Below, piece by piece: positions 47,301 to 58,311 of a stretch of DNA of 64,000 nt. Position 1 is the stretch's first letter; each line of letters opens with the position of its first letter. The notes under the pieces are model-generated. The model saw only the letters and a program-made list of their open reading frames with translations. It was not told the DNA's origin and did no database searches. The stretch is taken from assembly GCA_002110485.1 (NCBI GenBank), contig MOWL01000001.1, positions 1,054,001 to 1,118,000 of the forward strand, given 5' to 3'. The DNA is from Emergomyces orientalis (taxonomy: Eukaryota > Ascomycota > Eurotiomycetes > Onygenales > Ajellomycetaceae). The position numbers and the translations under genes are program-made.

Positions 47301-47912
47301 GTCTATGGCGTCGTGGAAACGGACTATTTCTCCGTCCTTGCGAGGATTGCCCTCGCCAGTCCCAAAATATTCATCTCCTCCGCCATATCTTCCATGAGCC
47401 ATTCGTCCGAAGAAGAAACCGCTAACTGGATCCTGACAGAATGGTTCTCCCATTTTGATAACATGGGCGACATTAACCGCAAAAAGCTACACGCGTTGGC
47501 TATAACGCACCTTCTCTCTATAAACGGTCACTCAACACCGCCCCCAGTGTACCTACTCAACCACCTCCAATCCTATCTTGTTGTATGGACCGACCTCATT
47601 AGAGAACTGTCTGAAGGCACCGACTATGACCCTGATGACCCACGGGGCGGCGACTATCTCATTGCCTGGAACGCAGACTCAGCCGATCAAACTGATGGGA
47701 AATATCACAGCAATGAATCACCCGAAACCACTCGCCGACGGGCTTGGAGTAACGCGGACCCTGTGCACAAAATCAATTTCCGCCATTTCGTCACGGAGAC
47801 TCTGCGGGGAGTTGTTGGGGCGTGCGGTGGGATGGGCAAGTTTAGAGACGAGTGGTTGATTAATATTGATCGCGAAGTTGTTAATGGCTTTGGAGAGTTG
47901 GGGGTGTTGTAG
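44391..47912 (+). CDS. KAP120: importin-beta family karyopherin Kap120 / importin-11
   Basis: Nuclear import receptor that shuttles through nuclear pores; yeast Kap120 imports ribosome assembly factors. Seven exons give 1060 aa, close to yeast Kap120: 44391-44555, 44616-44716, 44774-44911, 44975-46020, 46076-46548, 46601-46789 and 46842-47912. The N-terminal importin-beta domain is clear: GGQQLQNWEKQANYFSLLQ, then VRYLSIIQLKNGVDKYWRK and IRSRALEAG, ending in LEFPSEW joined to PDAITSVITLL. The rest is alpha-helical HEAT-repeat-like sequence, with an acidic loop (DGDADDDE) at about residue 340, the kind of loop that contacts Ran or cargo. The second acceptor, GAAG before CGCC, was chosen because it restores APNAIKPEEK. 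The last 100 residues include an acidic DYDPDDPRGGD segment. It is divergent from PEX2 and convergent with EXG1. Confidence 0.92.
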
Positions 47913-48476
47913 ATATGGGCTATGTGGTTCTGGCTGGGAAATGCATCCAAACTTAGTGTGATTGAACATGTCCAGTGGCACCAAAAGGGGTCGGCTTTTA
48001 GGAGGTAATGATAGTGAATTTCTATCCTTTTACCTTCTTCTATCCTTTGGTTGGATGTTGATGAGTCTGAAACTGCTAACTACCAGTTTGCTGATAATCT
48101 CACTTATAGCCAGAAAGTAATAATTTAGGCTGTCCCGACACCCCCTGTAAAAAAAAGTTTAAAAATAGAAATGCATTAAGGATAAAAAATAAATATAAAA
48201 TTGAATATAATCTTCCCAAAAAGCTCGGTTGTCGATAAGTTAAAGTTTCTTGCGTCATGGAATAAAATAAAGAAAGGGTATGCGACCCCGCTTATCTAGC
48301 AATATAATTCGTCTAGATAACTACGTCCCATCTAGAAGGCGGGTCCCATAGCAGGGAATATCATCAATCGATCAATTAATCTTTTGAAAAGGTTAAGCCT
48401 GTCCGTTGTATAAATTAAGATATGAATGTATATCATCGTTCACCTCATATCTCCCCCCCCAAGCCCTAGAGTTCTA
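47913..48476. other. convergent intergenic, 564 bp
   Basis: 3' flanks of KAP120 and EXG1, A/T-rich. Nothing else seen. Confidence 0.6.
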
Positions 48477-49777
48477 TCACTTACACCCACCATGCCTTCT
48501 ATCCGTCAACGGTTGAGGAAATAAGCCCTCAGATAAAAGCTCCTGCATATCCCACTCGGGCGACCCTTCCGTCTTCCACGTCCAAAAGAACCACCCCGCA
48601 CCCAACCCAAAAGCATCCAGCTGAGCCTCGATATACCGTCGGATCTCCATCTTCTGCTTAGCAGGCAAACGCCCAACTGAGCCGAAATGCCTCACACCGC
48701 AAGCGCCTGAGGGTGTGCCGTGAGGATATGATTTGTCAAACCGCGCACCCATACCCCTACCATTAAGATACTTGGCACAATCTGTCATCGCACCGCTCCA
48801 CTCCCCAACAAAAGTCCATTTATCCGTCTGCGAGAGCTTGTCACGCCCGAACGAACACGCCAGCCCGACATGCTGGTCTATGTTGAAATTTACAAGTGCA
48901 TTGTCGAAGACTTGGTAGTGGTGCGCGTCGAGGTAGACGTTATGGAAATTTCCGGAGGGGACCATGAAGCCGTTCCAGGAAGGGGGGTCCTGGAAGCCGT
49001 CGGATATCACAACGCCAACCTTGCCGTTCGCGCGCCGCACGATCTTATAGCCATCGTGGTAGAATTGCTTAAGTGGGCTGAGCTGCACGCCACCCGGTAC
49101 GAAAGGTTCGTTGAGAAGTTCAATGGAGTCCACGACGTCGGTTTGGTGGGCGTAGCGCTTTGCGAGTGCGCGGATCGCGTTCAGGGTTTGGGCCACAGTC
49201 TCGCCCTTTTGCCAGTTGATGGGGCCACGGCGACCGCTGTTGTCGAAGCCGTTTTGGGAGCCAGGAGCTATAAAATTGCTGAGTTAACGGATTGGGGTTG
49301 TCAGAGGTAAATTAATAACTAACCGCCATGAAGGTCAATTACAACTTTGAGGTTTGATTCTTTGGCCCATCTAATCGCCTTATCTAAATAGCTGACTTGG
49401 CCCTGGATATATGGCTCTTCTTTCAGGGGAGCTACCGCCCAGTAACCGATGGGGATCCTGACATGAGTTAATCCCGCCGCTGCAATCTGCGCAAAATCAT
49501 CTGCAGTGATCCACGAGTCCCAATGCTTCGATAGCCGCGATTTGGCATTGCCGGCGAGAATTTGGCTCAAGGTGTACTCATCCACTGCCCCATGCCCTGC
49601 TTCTTCGAATACAGAGGGCGTTATCCATGGCTCCAACACCAGCCACCCGCCGAGATTGACGCCATGGATCAACGACTTACCTTGGCGAGATGCAACGTGG
49701 GGTGCTGCAGATGTTAGGAACACCCATGCGAGAGAGAAGGAAGCAATGGCCAACTTGAGTGACTTAAGGGTCGCCAT
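48477..49777 (-). CDS. EXG1: secreted exo-1,3-beta-glucanase, GH5
   Basis: Hydrolyses terminal beta-1,3-glucosyl residues and acts in wall remodelling or glucan breakdown outside the cell. Two exons, 49777-49324 and 49267-48477, give 414 aa; the 56-nt intron joins IDLHG to APGSQNGFDNSG, the conserved Exg1 block. A signal peptide covers about residues 1-24 with a cut after TSAA or at a nearby Ala. The mature enzyme starts near GKSLIHGVNLGGWLVLEPW, the family opening, and continues HVRIPIGYWAV. The acid/base is Glu205 in ELLNEPF and the nucleophile Glu307 in TFVGEWSGAMTDC. The C-terminal FFWTWKTEGSPEWD is also typical. No GPI signal or Ser/Thr linker is visible, so the product should be released and not anchored. 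A TATA-like repeat lies 75 bases upstream. Confidence 0.94.
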
Positions 49778-49850
49778 GATCTATCACCAGGAGGAGCAAC
49801 TTCAAAGTCCGTTGAGACATGGAGAAAAGGAGTGTGAGAGGAAAAATGGG

Positions 49851-49858
49851 TATATATA
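49851..49858 (-). promoter_or_regulatory. TATA-like box TATATATA for EXG1
   Basis: About 75 bases upstream of the EXG1 start on a symmetrical AT stretch. Confidence 0.4.
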
Positions 49859-51021
49859 TGTCGTAAACATATTCCATGTATATTGTGGCACATCTCCCTT
49901 CCACGCCAGATATATGGAGAAGACAAGCAAGGTTTAAGACAGAATCATACTTCCTAGTAAAATGAGTCTAGGAAAGCCCAAGATGTCAAAATCAGGAAAA
50001 TGATAAACAGCTGCCGGGGTTCGTGTGGTGATGGCAAGAAACTATCACTTGAATATCCCACCAGCAACTGGCTATCAGCAATTCAGTGCTGGCGCTGTAG
50101 ATCAGCTAAAAATCAAATCAATCATGTATTCCATGCCAGATGCTTGGCCGACATTGTCGATAGAGCAGACTTCCAGCTACCCCGCAATACGGTGCAAGGT
50201 TTGATATTTCAGCATCATTTTAGTGAGGCAGTAGGCCACCCGATTGATCGTTTCTTTTTCCCAATCTGTACCTTCGTTCGGGGCGCATTCGCCAATTTCA
50301 ATAATATCACCATGTAGCCATCACACGTCCAAGTCTAGCAGCGAGAAACTTCAACTACTGGACGCCACATGTGTGATGCAAATGCTGGGGGCAAAATACG
50401 TTTGCTTCGACACCCAGATGGGAACTAAAGGGAAGCTGAAGCTAAATGGGCATTTCTCGGCGGCATAGACATGGCCAGAGAGGGTCAGAAACTATAATGT
50501 TGGGCAGCAGCGATGGCTGGATGTTGAAAAGCAAACAGCAGTACCCGGGAAAGATGAAGTTGAGCACCGCCGCTAATTAAACTAACGCAATGTGGCATGG
50601 TTTTTTAGGCTTGAGCTAGAGCCTAGAGGATAATCATGCGTCATTGTTTTGGAGGCACGGCCCGAGAGAGTCAACAATGTTGTCTCATCCCATGTGTCTT
50701 TGCCTCTGGGGCTTTCTCCCTTGGTTTTAATAGTTCTTGCGAAATCCAATCAATAATAACTACTAAACCAGACTGTTTATGCCTTCTCTTTCGAAAGAAA
50801 ATAATACTTTGAGGATCACACCAAGATATATATTCCAGCCATAAATCACCAACGGTATGTAGCTATTGGGCTAGTTCAAATGTACTGTACATCCCTCGTT
50901 TCTCTCAGACTTGTTACCTTCGGGAGTATGCATAGTATCTATGTATCCTGCAATTCCCGCCGATGAACATGATTCTGCGTGAAGCATGTTTCTTTACCTG
51001 TGCTCGAAAAGTCAATTTACT

Positions 51022-51051
51022 GGACCCCGGGCTGAGGGACCCCGGGCTGAG
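51022..51051 (+). repeat. 15-bp perfect tandem duplication
   Basis: GGACCCCGGGCTGAG is repeated twice, head to tail, with no mismatch, in AT-rich intergenic DNA. Each unit includes the palindrome CCCGGG. Confidence 0.85.
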
Positions 51052-51692
51052 AGAACTTTCCTAGAACTCTCTACTCACATGGGCATTTATCTATTGATGG
51101 TTCTTGAGACAGTAGTGAGTAGTCATTATAAACTGGCCGCCGGATACACTGCAAGCTCACCACAATTCAAAAAGGCCAAATCTACTCCGTACGGGACGTT
51201 CTATATTCAATAAAATGGTGGGCATAGATATCTCCCAATTTATTTGCTACTTTCGTGTTTAATCTTCCGAGCTCTAACCCTTGACGCTCAATCGTCTAGT
51301 TCTAATGCTTATAATGGTTTCGGGCCCCCCGCGATTATATGTCCTGGTCCATGCATTGGCACAACATGTTGCGTAGATGGTTCTGCGCTCAGCAAGCAGA
51401 GTGTCCTCCCCAGAAACTTCGATGACGGGCTGCAGCATCGGCGGTTTCGATCTTCAAGCTCCCGTTTCCCGCAATATTTCCCGCTTTCCGGCAATCCTAA
51501 AAACCTTAAGCCCCTCATTAATACGTGGTTGGGGTGGAGCAACTGAAACGAAGGCTATGGTTTCAGCGCAGCTTCCCCACTCCTCTGGGCGAAGGTTTTG
51601 CAACCGATAATTTACTTGCTTTCCAGATAACATATTCTTTAGTATAGGGTGATTTTCAATATCTGAACGGATTTTGTCAACACAACTCCAAG

Positions 51693-51698
51693 TATAAA
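51693..51698 (+). promoter_or_regulatory. TATA box for the aldehyde dehydrogenase
   Basis: TATAAA followed by AG, 39 bases before the ATG at 51737. The short distance implies a very short 5' leader. Confidence 0.45.
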
Positions 51699-51736
51699 AG
51701 AAGATAACCGTCGGGAGCGAAGATAAACCGAGACAA

Positions 51737-53465
51737 ATGGCCTCGAACACAATACCCCTTCTTATTGACAACAAGTCCGTCATTACAGCCGAGAATTTCG
51801 ACGTTGTCAGCCCAAATACTGGAACGGTTGTTTACAAATGCAGCTCTACTTCAGTAGCAGATGCAGTTCGTGCCGCTGATTCTGCAAACGCTGCTTTCAA
51901 GAGCTGGGCCAAAGTGAAACCTTCTGCTCGCCGGGAGATCCTGTTAAAAGTAACTGAGATATACGAACGACGCAAAGAGGAGCTTATAGGATATGCGCAA
52001 GAAGAAACGGGATCAGGTCGGCTTTTTGCCGAATTAAATTGGGGGCTCGGTCATAGCCTGTTGAAAGATGTAGCTGGAAGGCCGCTTTCGACAGCAGGCA
52101 CAGTGCCGATTCTAAGGGATGAAGGTCAAAGTGGCATCGTGTTTAAAGAGCCTTATGGGGTTATCCTCAGCATTGCTCCCTGGTATTTATAATTATCTCT
52201 ATTTACCTTATACATACATGTATATTTACACTGCAATTACTAATAATCACATAACATTGTAGGAACGCGATGTTTGTTTTGGGTCTGCGGGCAATCGTTC
52301 TACCGCTCGCAGCCGGTAACACTGTTGTATTGAAGGCTTCCGAACTCTCCCCGAAGTGTTTCTGGGCTCTTGGGGATATCTTTCGTGAAGCCCAACTACC
52401 TGCTGGCTGTCTTAATGTTCTCTATCACCGGCCAGCGAGTGCGGCGGAAATCACTACGGCATTGATCGCACATCCTGCTGTTCGAAAGATAAATTTTACC
52501 GGTAGTACGCAGGTCGGAAGAATAATTGCCTCCACCGCGGGCAAGTATATTAAACCGGTACTACTCGAACTTGGCGGAAAGGCCAGTACAATTGTATTGG
52601 ATGATGCGAACTTGAAGAAAGCTGCAAATGGTTGTGTGATGGGCTCCTTTTTACATGTATGGCTGAACCTCCCAGTTTCCTTACCCATTTCTCGAAGACC
52701 AAAAGAACTTCAACCCTTCCTCTGGGGGAGGGTAGCAGTGAGGGAAGCACACGTTTAAGATGATTGACGAAAGATAAATTCATAATAGGGCGGTCAAATC
52801 TGCATGTCCACCGAACGCATAATCGTCCAACGATCAGTCGCTGACGAATTCCGCAACCACCTCCGCGAAGCGTTGGTCACCAACAACTCCAACCCTGCCC
52901 CCGTGCTTGTCAACTCCGCCCCCGTCATCAAGAACAGAAATCTCGTCTCAAACGCCGTATCCAAAGGCGCAAATATTCTAGTTGGCGAAAATAATATCAG
53001 TGAAAATATCCCAAACAACACCCGTATGCATCCCATCGTCCTCGAAAATATAACCCCAGACATGGATATCTATCAAACTGAATCATTCGGGCCCACCGTA
53101 TCGCTTTTCGTCGTCAACACAGAAGAGGAAGCCATCCGGCTCGCTAATGATACAGAGTATGGGCTCAGCGCAGCCGTTTACACAGAGAATTTAGGTAGAG
53201 GCTTACGGGTTGCGAGGCAACTGGAGTCTGGGTGAGCATTTTCTTTTTCCTTTTATCTTTTAATTTTCCAGCTTCCGTTCAATTGCTTATTGCCAATTTC
53301 TTCAAAACTCATAACAGGGCCGTGCATATAAATTCCATGACCATCCACGATGAGCCGGGTCTGCCCCATGGGGGGGTGAAGGGCAGCGGTTTCGGCCGTT
53401 TTGGTGGCCCCGCAGGCTTGGATGAATTCCTTACCACAAAATCTGTTACGTGGATGGATGTGTAG
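51737..53465 (+). CDS. NAD(P)-dependent aldehyde dehydrogenase
   Basis: Oxidises an aldehyde to the acid. The closest resemblance by eye is to fungal salicylaldehyde/vanillin-type dehydrogenases, but the substrate is not certain. Four exons give 476 aa, normal for the family: 51737-52182, 52263-52656, 52789-53231 and 53318-53465. Visible motifs are IAPWNAMF joined across intron 1, the cofactor loop INFTGSTQVGR, the general base Glu251 in LLELGGK, and the nucleophile Cys285 in GGQICMSTERI, created by joining exons 2 and 3. Later come ESFGPTVSLFVV and the C-terminal HGGVKGSGFGRFGG. No targeting signal is evident, so a cytosolic enzyme is likely. The neighbours do not suggest a pathway. Confidence 0.92.
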
Positions 53466-54261
53466 AGGCGAGTGAAGTATTTTGTGCACTACCCATATTA
53501 GCATTTTGCGTTTTCTACACAAAAGATATCCACGTCTAGCTATTTATTCTATGCCACTTACGATAAGTGCCTATTGAATGTATGAGAAAGGAGTCTCCTC
53601 CAGATTATTAAGTATTTTCGATACATATTAGTATTAAGATAGAGAATTCCAACCAGTATCCAGAGGTGCAAGGGTGAATCGACGCAAAATGACAAAAAGC
53701 ATACCTGTGAATCTACATACACCGCCTTTCTGTCCCACCCACCCTCCATCGTCCTCCCTCCCTCTGGACTATCATAGGTAAATCAGACAATATTTTCGCC
53801 AAAAAATTCTGTCCACTGTAAACGCTTGGATTTCCAATGCTGTTCTGTGTATGTTGTTTCCCAACACTCCGCGAAGCTGCAAATCCCATTTAACCCCGCT
53901 CGGAGTGATTGGTTTGTTTGCCCATCCTCCTCATCCTTTGTTCAAGATTTTTTTATCCGGTTATCAATGTATGAGGCTGCATTTGGATGCTTGGTCAAGC
54001 TAGTGAGATGTGATATATAATTTGGGAACTTCATGGGGTTTTGAATTGCCTTGATGCTGCGGTTTGTTTATCGAAGCTGCCAAAGAAAACCTTCAAAACA
54101 TAATGTACGAGTGCTGGTAAATAAGTCTAGAGGTAAACTGCAATTTCAATGGCTGCATTTCTTGTATATATGCACACCCAAAACATAGTTCATGAATATC
54201 AAGCATGGGAAGAATAAAACCACACTGTCTAAATTGCTTTAGGATGCGAGGAAACGTAGGG

Positions 54262-54280
54262 AGGTACGTACCTACCTAGG
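54262..54280. repeat. AGGTACGTACCT palindrome running into CCTACCTAGG
   Basis: A perfect 12-bp palindrome (54262-54273) directly followed by a CCTAGG core. It combines the two palindrome types seen elsewhere in non-coding DNA of the window. Confidence 0.75.
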
Positions 54281-57200
54281 GTATATATAGGACGAATGCG
54301 AAGGGTGCTGCAAATCAGAACAATGTGGAAGTTATGGGTTAAAATATACAAAAATGCAAACGACAACCATTGAGCATTAACCATGCTTTCCACTGCATAC
54401 ACCATAACTACCAACCCGTGCCAGGAGTATGGATAGGCTTTTTTTAGTGATCAGCGCAACAACTCATCTCCAGCCCTCCGCATCCATCCAAACGGATTAT
54501 TACTGTCCCATACCTCTCGCCAAGAAACTCCGCGGCAGTCGACCAAAACTCGGGAGATCGACATGAAGTGAAGGGAATGAGTGAGGCCCACCGTTCGATT
54601 TTGATCTTTAACTTTCATTCATTAAAAGAACTATGCACTGCACTTTTTCTTCCAAAGTATCTCGTTCTTTCTTGTTTTCCCTCACCATCCGTTGTCTCGC
54701 ACGATCCCACGTTGCACCACTGTAAACTTCATACCTGCAATGTCTACATCCATTTCTCAAAACCATTCAAATGTCCATGGTCTACGTAGCAGCCCCCCAA
54801 TCAAGCGCTGCCTGAGCGCGTACATGTACATGTATGTTGAGCGTCATACATGATTTCCACTGGGACAACATGCTCTGTTCTCCCCTTGTTGAAAAGGCAA
54901 ATATATGAATCAAGATGAAAATTTGCCGGACAGGCCCGGGTTTATCAAAGAGAAAAACGATTACCACCCATTAAGAATCATAATTCTCTCCGTCGTCACG
55001 CAGGCTTTTATTTATTTATTTGGGCTCCAGAGAAGGCTACTACTTTTCGACATTTTTGCCATTTGGGTTGAAATAGATCCAGCAAATTTTGGGTGGTTCA
55101 TCTAACACACAGCCAGCTGGTGTGCCTGTTGTGACGTATATTTGTTATCCACATCTTTCTCGAACAAAAAGCTTTAGGCTTTAACGGGCCAGAAACTCTA
55201 AAAGCCAACCACAGGGGCAAAATGAAACCCCTTCTTTTGATTGTGATTTCGATTTTGATTTTTTCCTTAGCGCATCGGCGACTGATCAAGGGGCATCGCC
55301 CGACTCTCTGTCCCAAGAGCATCTGTTCACTCTCATGTTCACCATCCCACATCCATACTAGCTTGGTTGAGCCGGGGTTGTCCGTATTATACCAACGCTT
55401 CGCCCCCCGTAGAAGAGCCTTTTTGTCGAACCACCAAGGATAACCCCCATAGCAGCGGCAAGGAAGCAAAATTAAAAATCATCTCCCTCTGCTTTTGGCT
55501 TGCCATGAATGCGCCCTGCGACGGGCGAAAAGAAAAAAATAATAATTTATTTTTAATTCTTCTCAAAAGAGGTCAAAAGCTTATGATTTGGTGCTGATAA
55601 ACTTTTGTATCTGCTTCTTTAGTCATCAAGATGCACTTGGAAGCTTGGGAGGAGGATGCAGGAAAGAAACAGATACAGACAATCTGCATCGTGGTCGCCC
55701 GGGGGAGTGCAAGCCACCTGATTTGATGAAAATGCGCCATGAACAAGGGTGGAGCCCCAAATTGCGCACCCTCCCCGCTTCATCACCATGAAAAGTACGC
55801 CAAATGCCCAGGCGTGGCGCGTTTGTTTCTTTGGCTGGGAGATGTTGTTGTTCTGAGTGGCATTCGAAATACGCTGGATTTATTACAAGCCTCCTCTTAG
55901 CCTTGGAATCCTGCGATATGTGCTGCTGGGTGGCTGATGATTTTGAGGGCTCAAGGGAGTATTGTCGAGTGGGGTTTCTGGCGAATAACCTTTCTCCAAA
56001 TGCGAATGTTTTTTAATTTTTACTTTTCGTTGCCGCTTCCAGGCTTCCAGATGATGGGAATGATAGAATGCGATTTTTGGGGAGAGAACGCCCTCAAAAG
56101 TCGGGTCGGGAAGAAACTCCGAATAAGTTTTAGTTTACAATATTTTAAAAACAACAAAGTCCGAAATTTACGGAGTATCACTCAGAATGAAGGCGTTTAC
56201 ATTAATAATTTCTTTGAAACGAACCATCAGCGGCGACGTTTCTGGGATGGCACTTCCAGGACGGAATACAGGCCGTGACTCTCATTTCAATCTAATTTGG
56301 GATAGTTATGTAATTTTGTTGTTGGCGCCGTGGCTCGGCGGAAGAAATAAATAATCAAAATAATAATTCAGGTGGGAATTCGCTGGAGGCACTTTTTGTT
56401 ATTGGAGAGAATCTAGGTGTGGCGGTGATTTTTGGGGGGAGATGGGCGTCCCAACATGTACTGTACCTATCGTTTACCAAGGAATAGAAAATATTCCTCC
56501 AGGCGGAGATCTCTTGTCTAGAAATAGAATCCTCTTCCTCAAAGATCTTCGACATAAATGGCTCAATGCTGGCGATGATTATTATTTTCTTTCATGCGAT
56601 AATAGAATGCAAGAGTGGGTGTGTCACGATTGAGTGGTTGGGCCTGGCGCCTGGCTGATTGGGGCAAACGGAGTATTTTATTTTTTTTGAAATTGGCTCT
56701 AATTAAACTCCCCCAAGCCTCCGCACTCTCTGGGCTTTTAACTGGGAGAGTCACGACGAACGAAAGGAAGAGTTACCGCGGGGCCAGGTACGGTACCACC
56801 GTTACCACAAACGCTCCAGGGGCCAGGTACCTTAAGCACCAAAGTAACCCTTGGCAACATCGCTGTGGTTGCATCTGCGGTTTGATTCGCGAGCCTGAGG
56901 TTGAAAATACCCGAAAAGTCACTCAGACCGCGCAGATATAGCAGCTTTGTGTGTGGCATACTATGGTACCTGGGAGTGACCGCCCCCATGCACGTTTGTT
57001 GTGGGCCGCAGCAGCGCAAACGCTGACTGGGTGTCTCAATCTGTCAGAAGTGCGATGCAATTTCGGCTACCCGAGGACGAGTGGTGCGCTAAACTGCAAT
57101 GCGAATAGTATGAACGCACCGTCTCTGCAAGGGGATTGCAATCTCCAACCCCTTTGGCTGGAGCGAGCTCTCATGAGTCATCAATGCCCATGCCAGAGAT

Positions 57201-57300
57201 AGGCGTGCGAGAACCCTGCTAGCCGTAACAATGGTATCGGCAATACGCAATGGAGACTTGTCGTGTGGGAGCCGGCGTTGGAAATCTCACAGCACCAGCT

Positions 57301-57480
57301 CCCCTGGCCCTTTTCACTCTCCGCGCTCTCACCCTCTGCTCCCGCTGACCCTTTTCTTTGTTTCTCTTTCTCTTCCTCGCCCTCTTCTTCCTCTTCTTCT
57401 GCTTCTTCTTCTCCTCACTCCTTCGCTCTTTTTTTTTTCACTTTTGCTCACCACGCAATCTGCCTCTCTTTTTTTTTTTC
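57301..57480 (+). promoter_or_regulatory. long pyrimidine tract in promoter/leader
   Basis: About 180 bases almost entirely C and T, ending 157 bases before the ATG at 57637. Pyrimidine tracts just ahead of the transcript start are typical of strongly expressed filamentous-fungal genes. Confidence 0.6.
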
Positions 57481-57636
57481 TGCATCCCGAGTCATACTTC
57501 AGACTCCAGTCACTCTTTCAGACTAAGAAACAGATCTACTTCTCTCATTCAAACCCCATATATTCATCCCTCAATATATCGTCGTGATATACCTAATTAA
57601 ACAACTCACTCGAAAAACACAATTGCATTCGCGGAA

Positions 57637-58311
57637 ATGAAGTTCATCGTTGCAGTTGTCACTGCCTTCGCGGCCCTCGCAGCTGCTGCCATCGAACCCG
57701 ACTACTCTCAACCTCCCACTGGCAACCCCATTGCTCACCCAGGATTGGAAGAGATCGTGCCAGTTGGGAAGCCATACAACATCGAATGGCAACCCACGAC
57801 TGATGGCGACGTTTCCATCATTCTCCTGCGTGGTCCCAGCAACAACGTTAAGCCAATCGGCATAATCGTTGACACCATTGCCAATTCTGGTTCTTATACA
57901 TGGACCCCCTCTACCGATCTCGAGGGCGACACCTCCCGCTATGGCATCATGATTGTCGTTGAGACAACTGGCCAGTACCAATACTCGACTCAATTCGGCA
58001 TCAAGAACGACAAGAAGCCAGAGCCCTCGGATACCGCATCTTATACAGCTTCTCCAACTCCCACAGACGGTACCACTCCCTCTCCTTCTGCCACCACCAC
58101 CCGCACCTTAGTTCCCATTTCGACTGGCACGATCACCATTTGCCCCCCAACTAAGACGCCTGCTCCATCAGGATCAGTTCCTTCCGGCCCACCAACCGGC
58201 TCACCAAGCCCATCGCCAAGCTCTCCACCAATGGATGGTGCTGCCGGCCGCAACGGTGTCGCCATTGGCGGCATCGTTGTCGCCGCCGCTGTTGCCATCG
58301 TTGCCTTTTAA
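57637..58311 (+). CDS. Kre9/Knh1-like Ser/Thr-rich GPI-anchored surface protein
   Basis: Cell-surface or wall protein of 224 aa in a single exon. The signal peptide is residues 1-18 (MKFIVAVVTAFAALAAAA). Residues 20-125 form the domain of the Ser-Thr-rich GPI-anchored family related to yeast Kre9/Knh1: PVGKPYNIEWQPTTDGDVSI, then ILLRGPSNNV, GSYTWTPSTDLEG and YGIMIVVETTG. A Ser/Thr/Pro-rich stalk (about 130-200), probably O-glycosylated, follows. The C-terminus has small residues (MDGAAGRNG) and then a hydrophobic tail ending AAAVAIVAF with no charge, the layout of a GPI signal. Kre9 is needed for beta-1,6-glucan, but most filamentous homologues have no assigned role. A strong pyrimidine tract upstream suggests high expression. 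The codons are C-ending and differ from the AT-rich surroundings. Confidence 0.88.
   Translation: MKFIVAVVTAFAALAAAAIEPDYSQPPTGNPIAHPGLEEIVPVGKPYNIEWQPTTDGDVSIILLRGPSNNVKPIGIIVDTIANSGSYTWTPSTDLEGDTSRYGIMIVVETTGQYQYSTQFGIKNDKKPEPSDTASYTASPTPTDGTTPSPSATTTRTLVPISTGTITICPPTKTPAPSGSVPSGPPTGSPSPSPSSPPMDGAAGRNGVAIGGIVVAAAVAIVAF

Larger units (their letters stand above)
49778..51736. other. gene-free divergent spacer, 2.0 kb
   Basis: Promoters of EXG1 (minus) and of the aldehyde dehydrogenase (plus). It contains TATA-like boxes at both ends, GTACTGTAC at 50882-50890, a 15-bp tandem duplication at 51022-51051, and TACTCCGTA at 51183-51191. No gene is seen. Confidence 0.6.
53466..57636. other. gene-free stretch, 4.2 kb, upstream of a GPI-protein gene
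   Basis: No recognisable protein; the longest frames (about 120 codons, near 55100-55470) overlap other frames and have no family resemblance. It holds AGGTACGTACCT at 54262-54273 and an overlapping CCTACCTAGG, TACATGTA copies at 54821-54832, TACGGAGTA at 56169-56177, and GTACTGTAC at 56458-56466. The right end is the promoter of the gene at 57637. Confidence 0.6.

Noticed and set aside
51022..51051. CRISPR-like or integron-like direct repeat
   Set aside because: Only two adjacent units without spacers in a eukaryotic genome; a simple tandem duplication explains it.
55098..55469. A 123-codon minus-strand frame
   Set aside because: No family resemblance, no intron support, and equally open frames on the plus strand.
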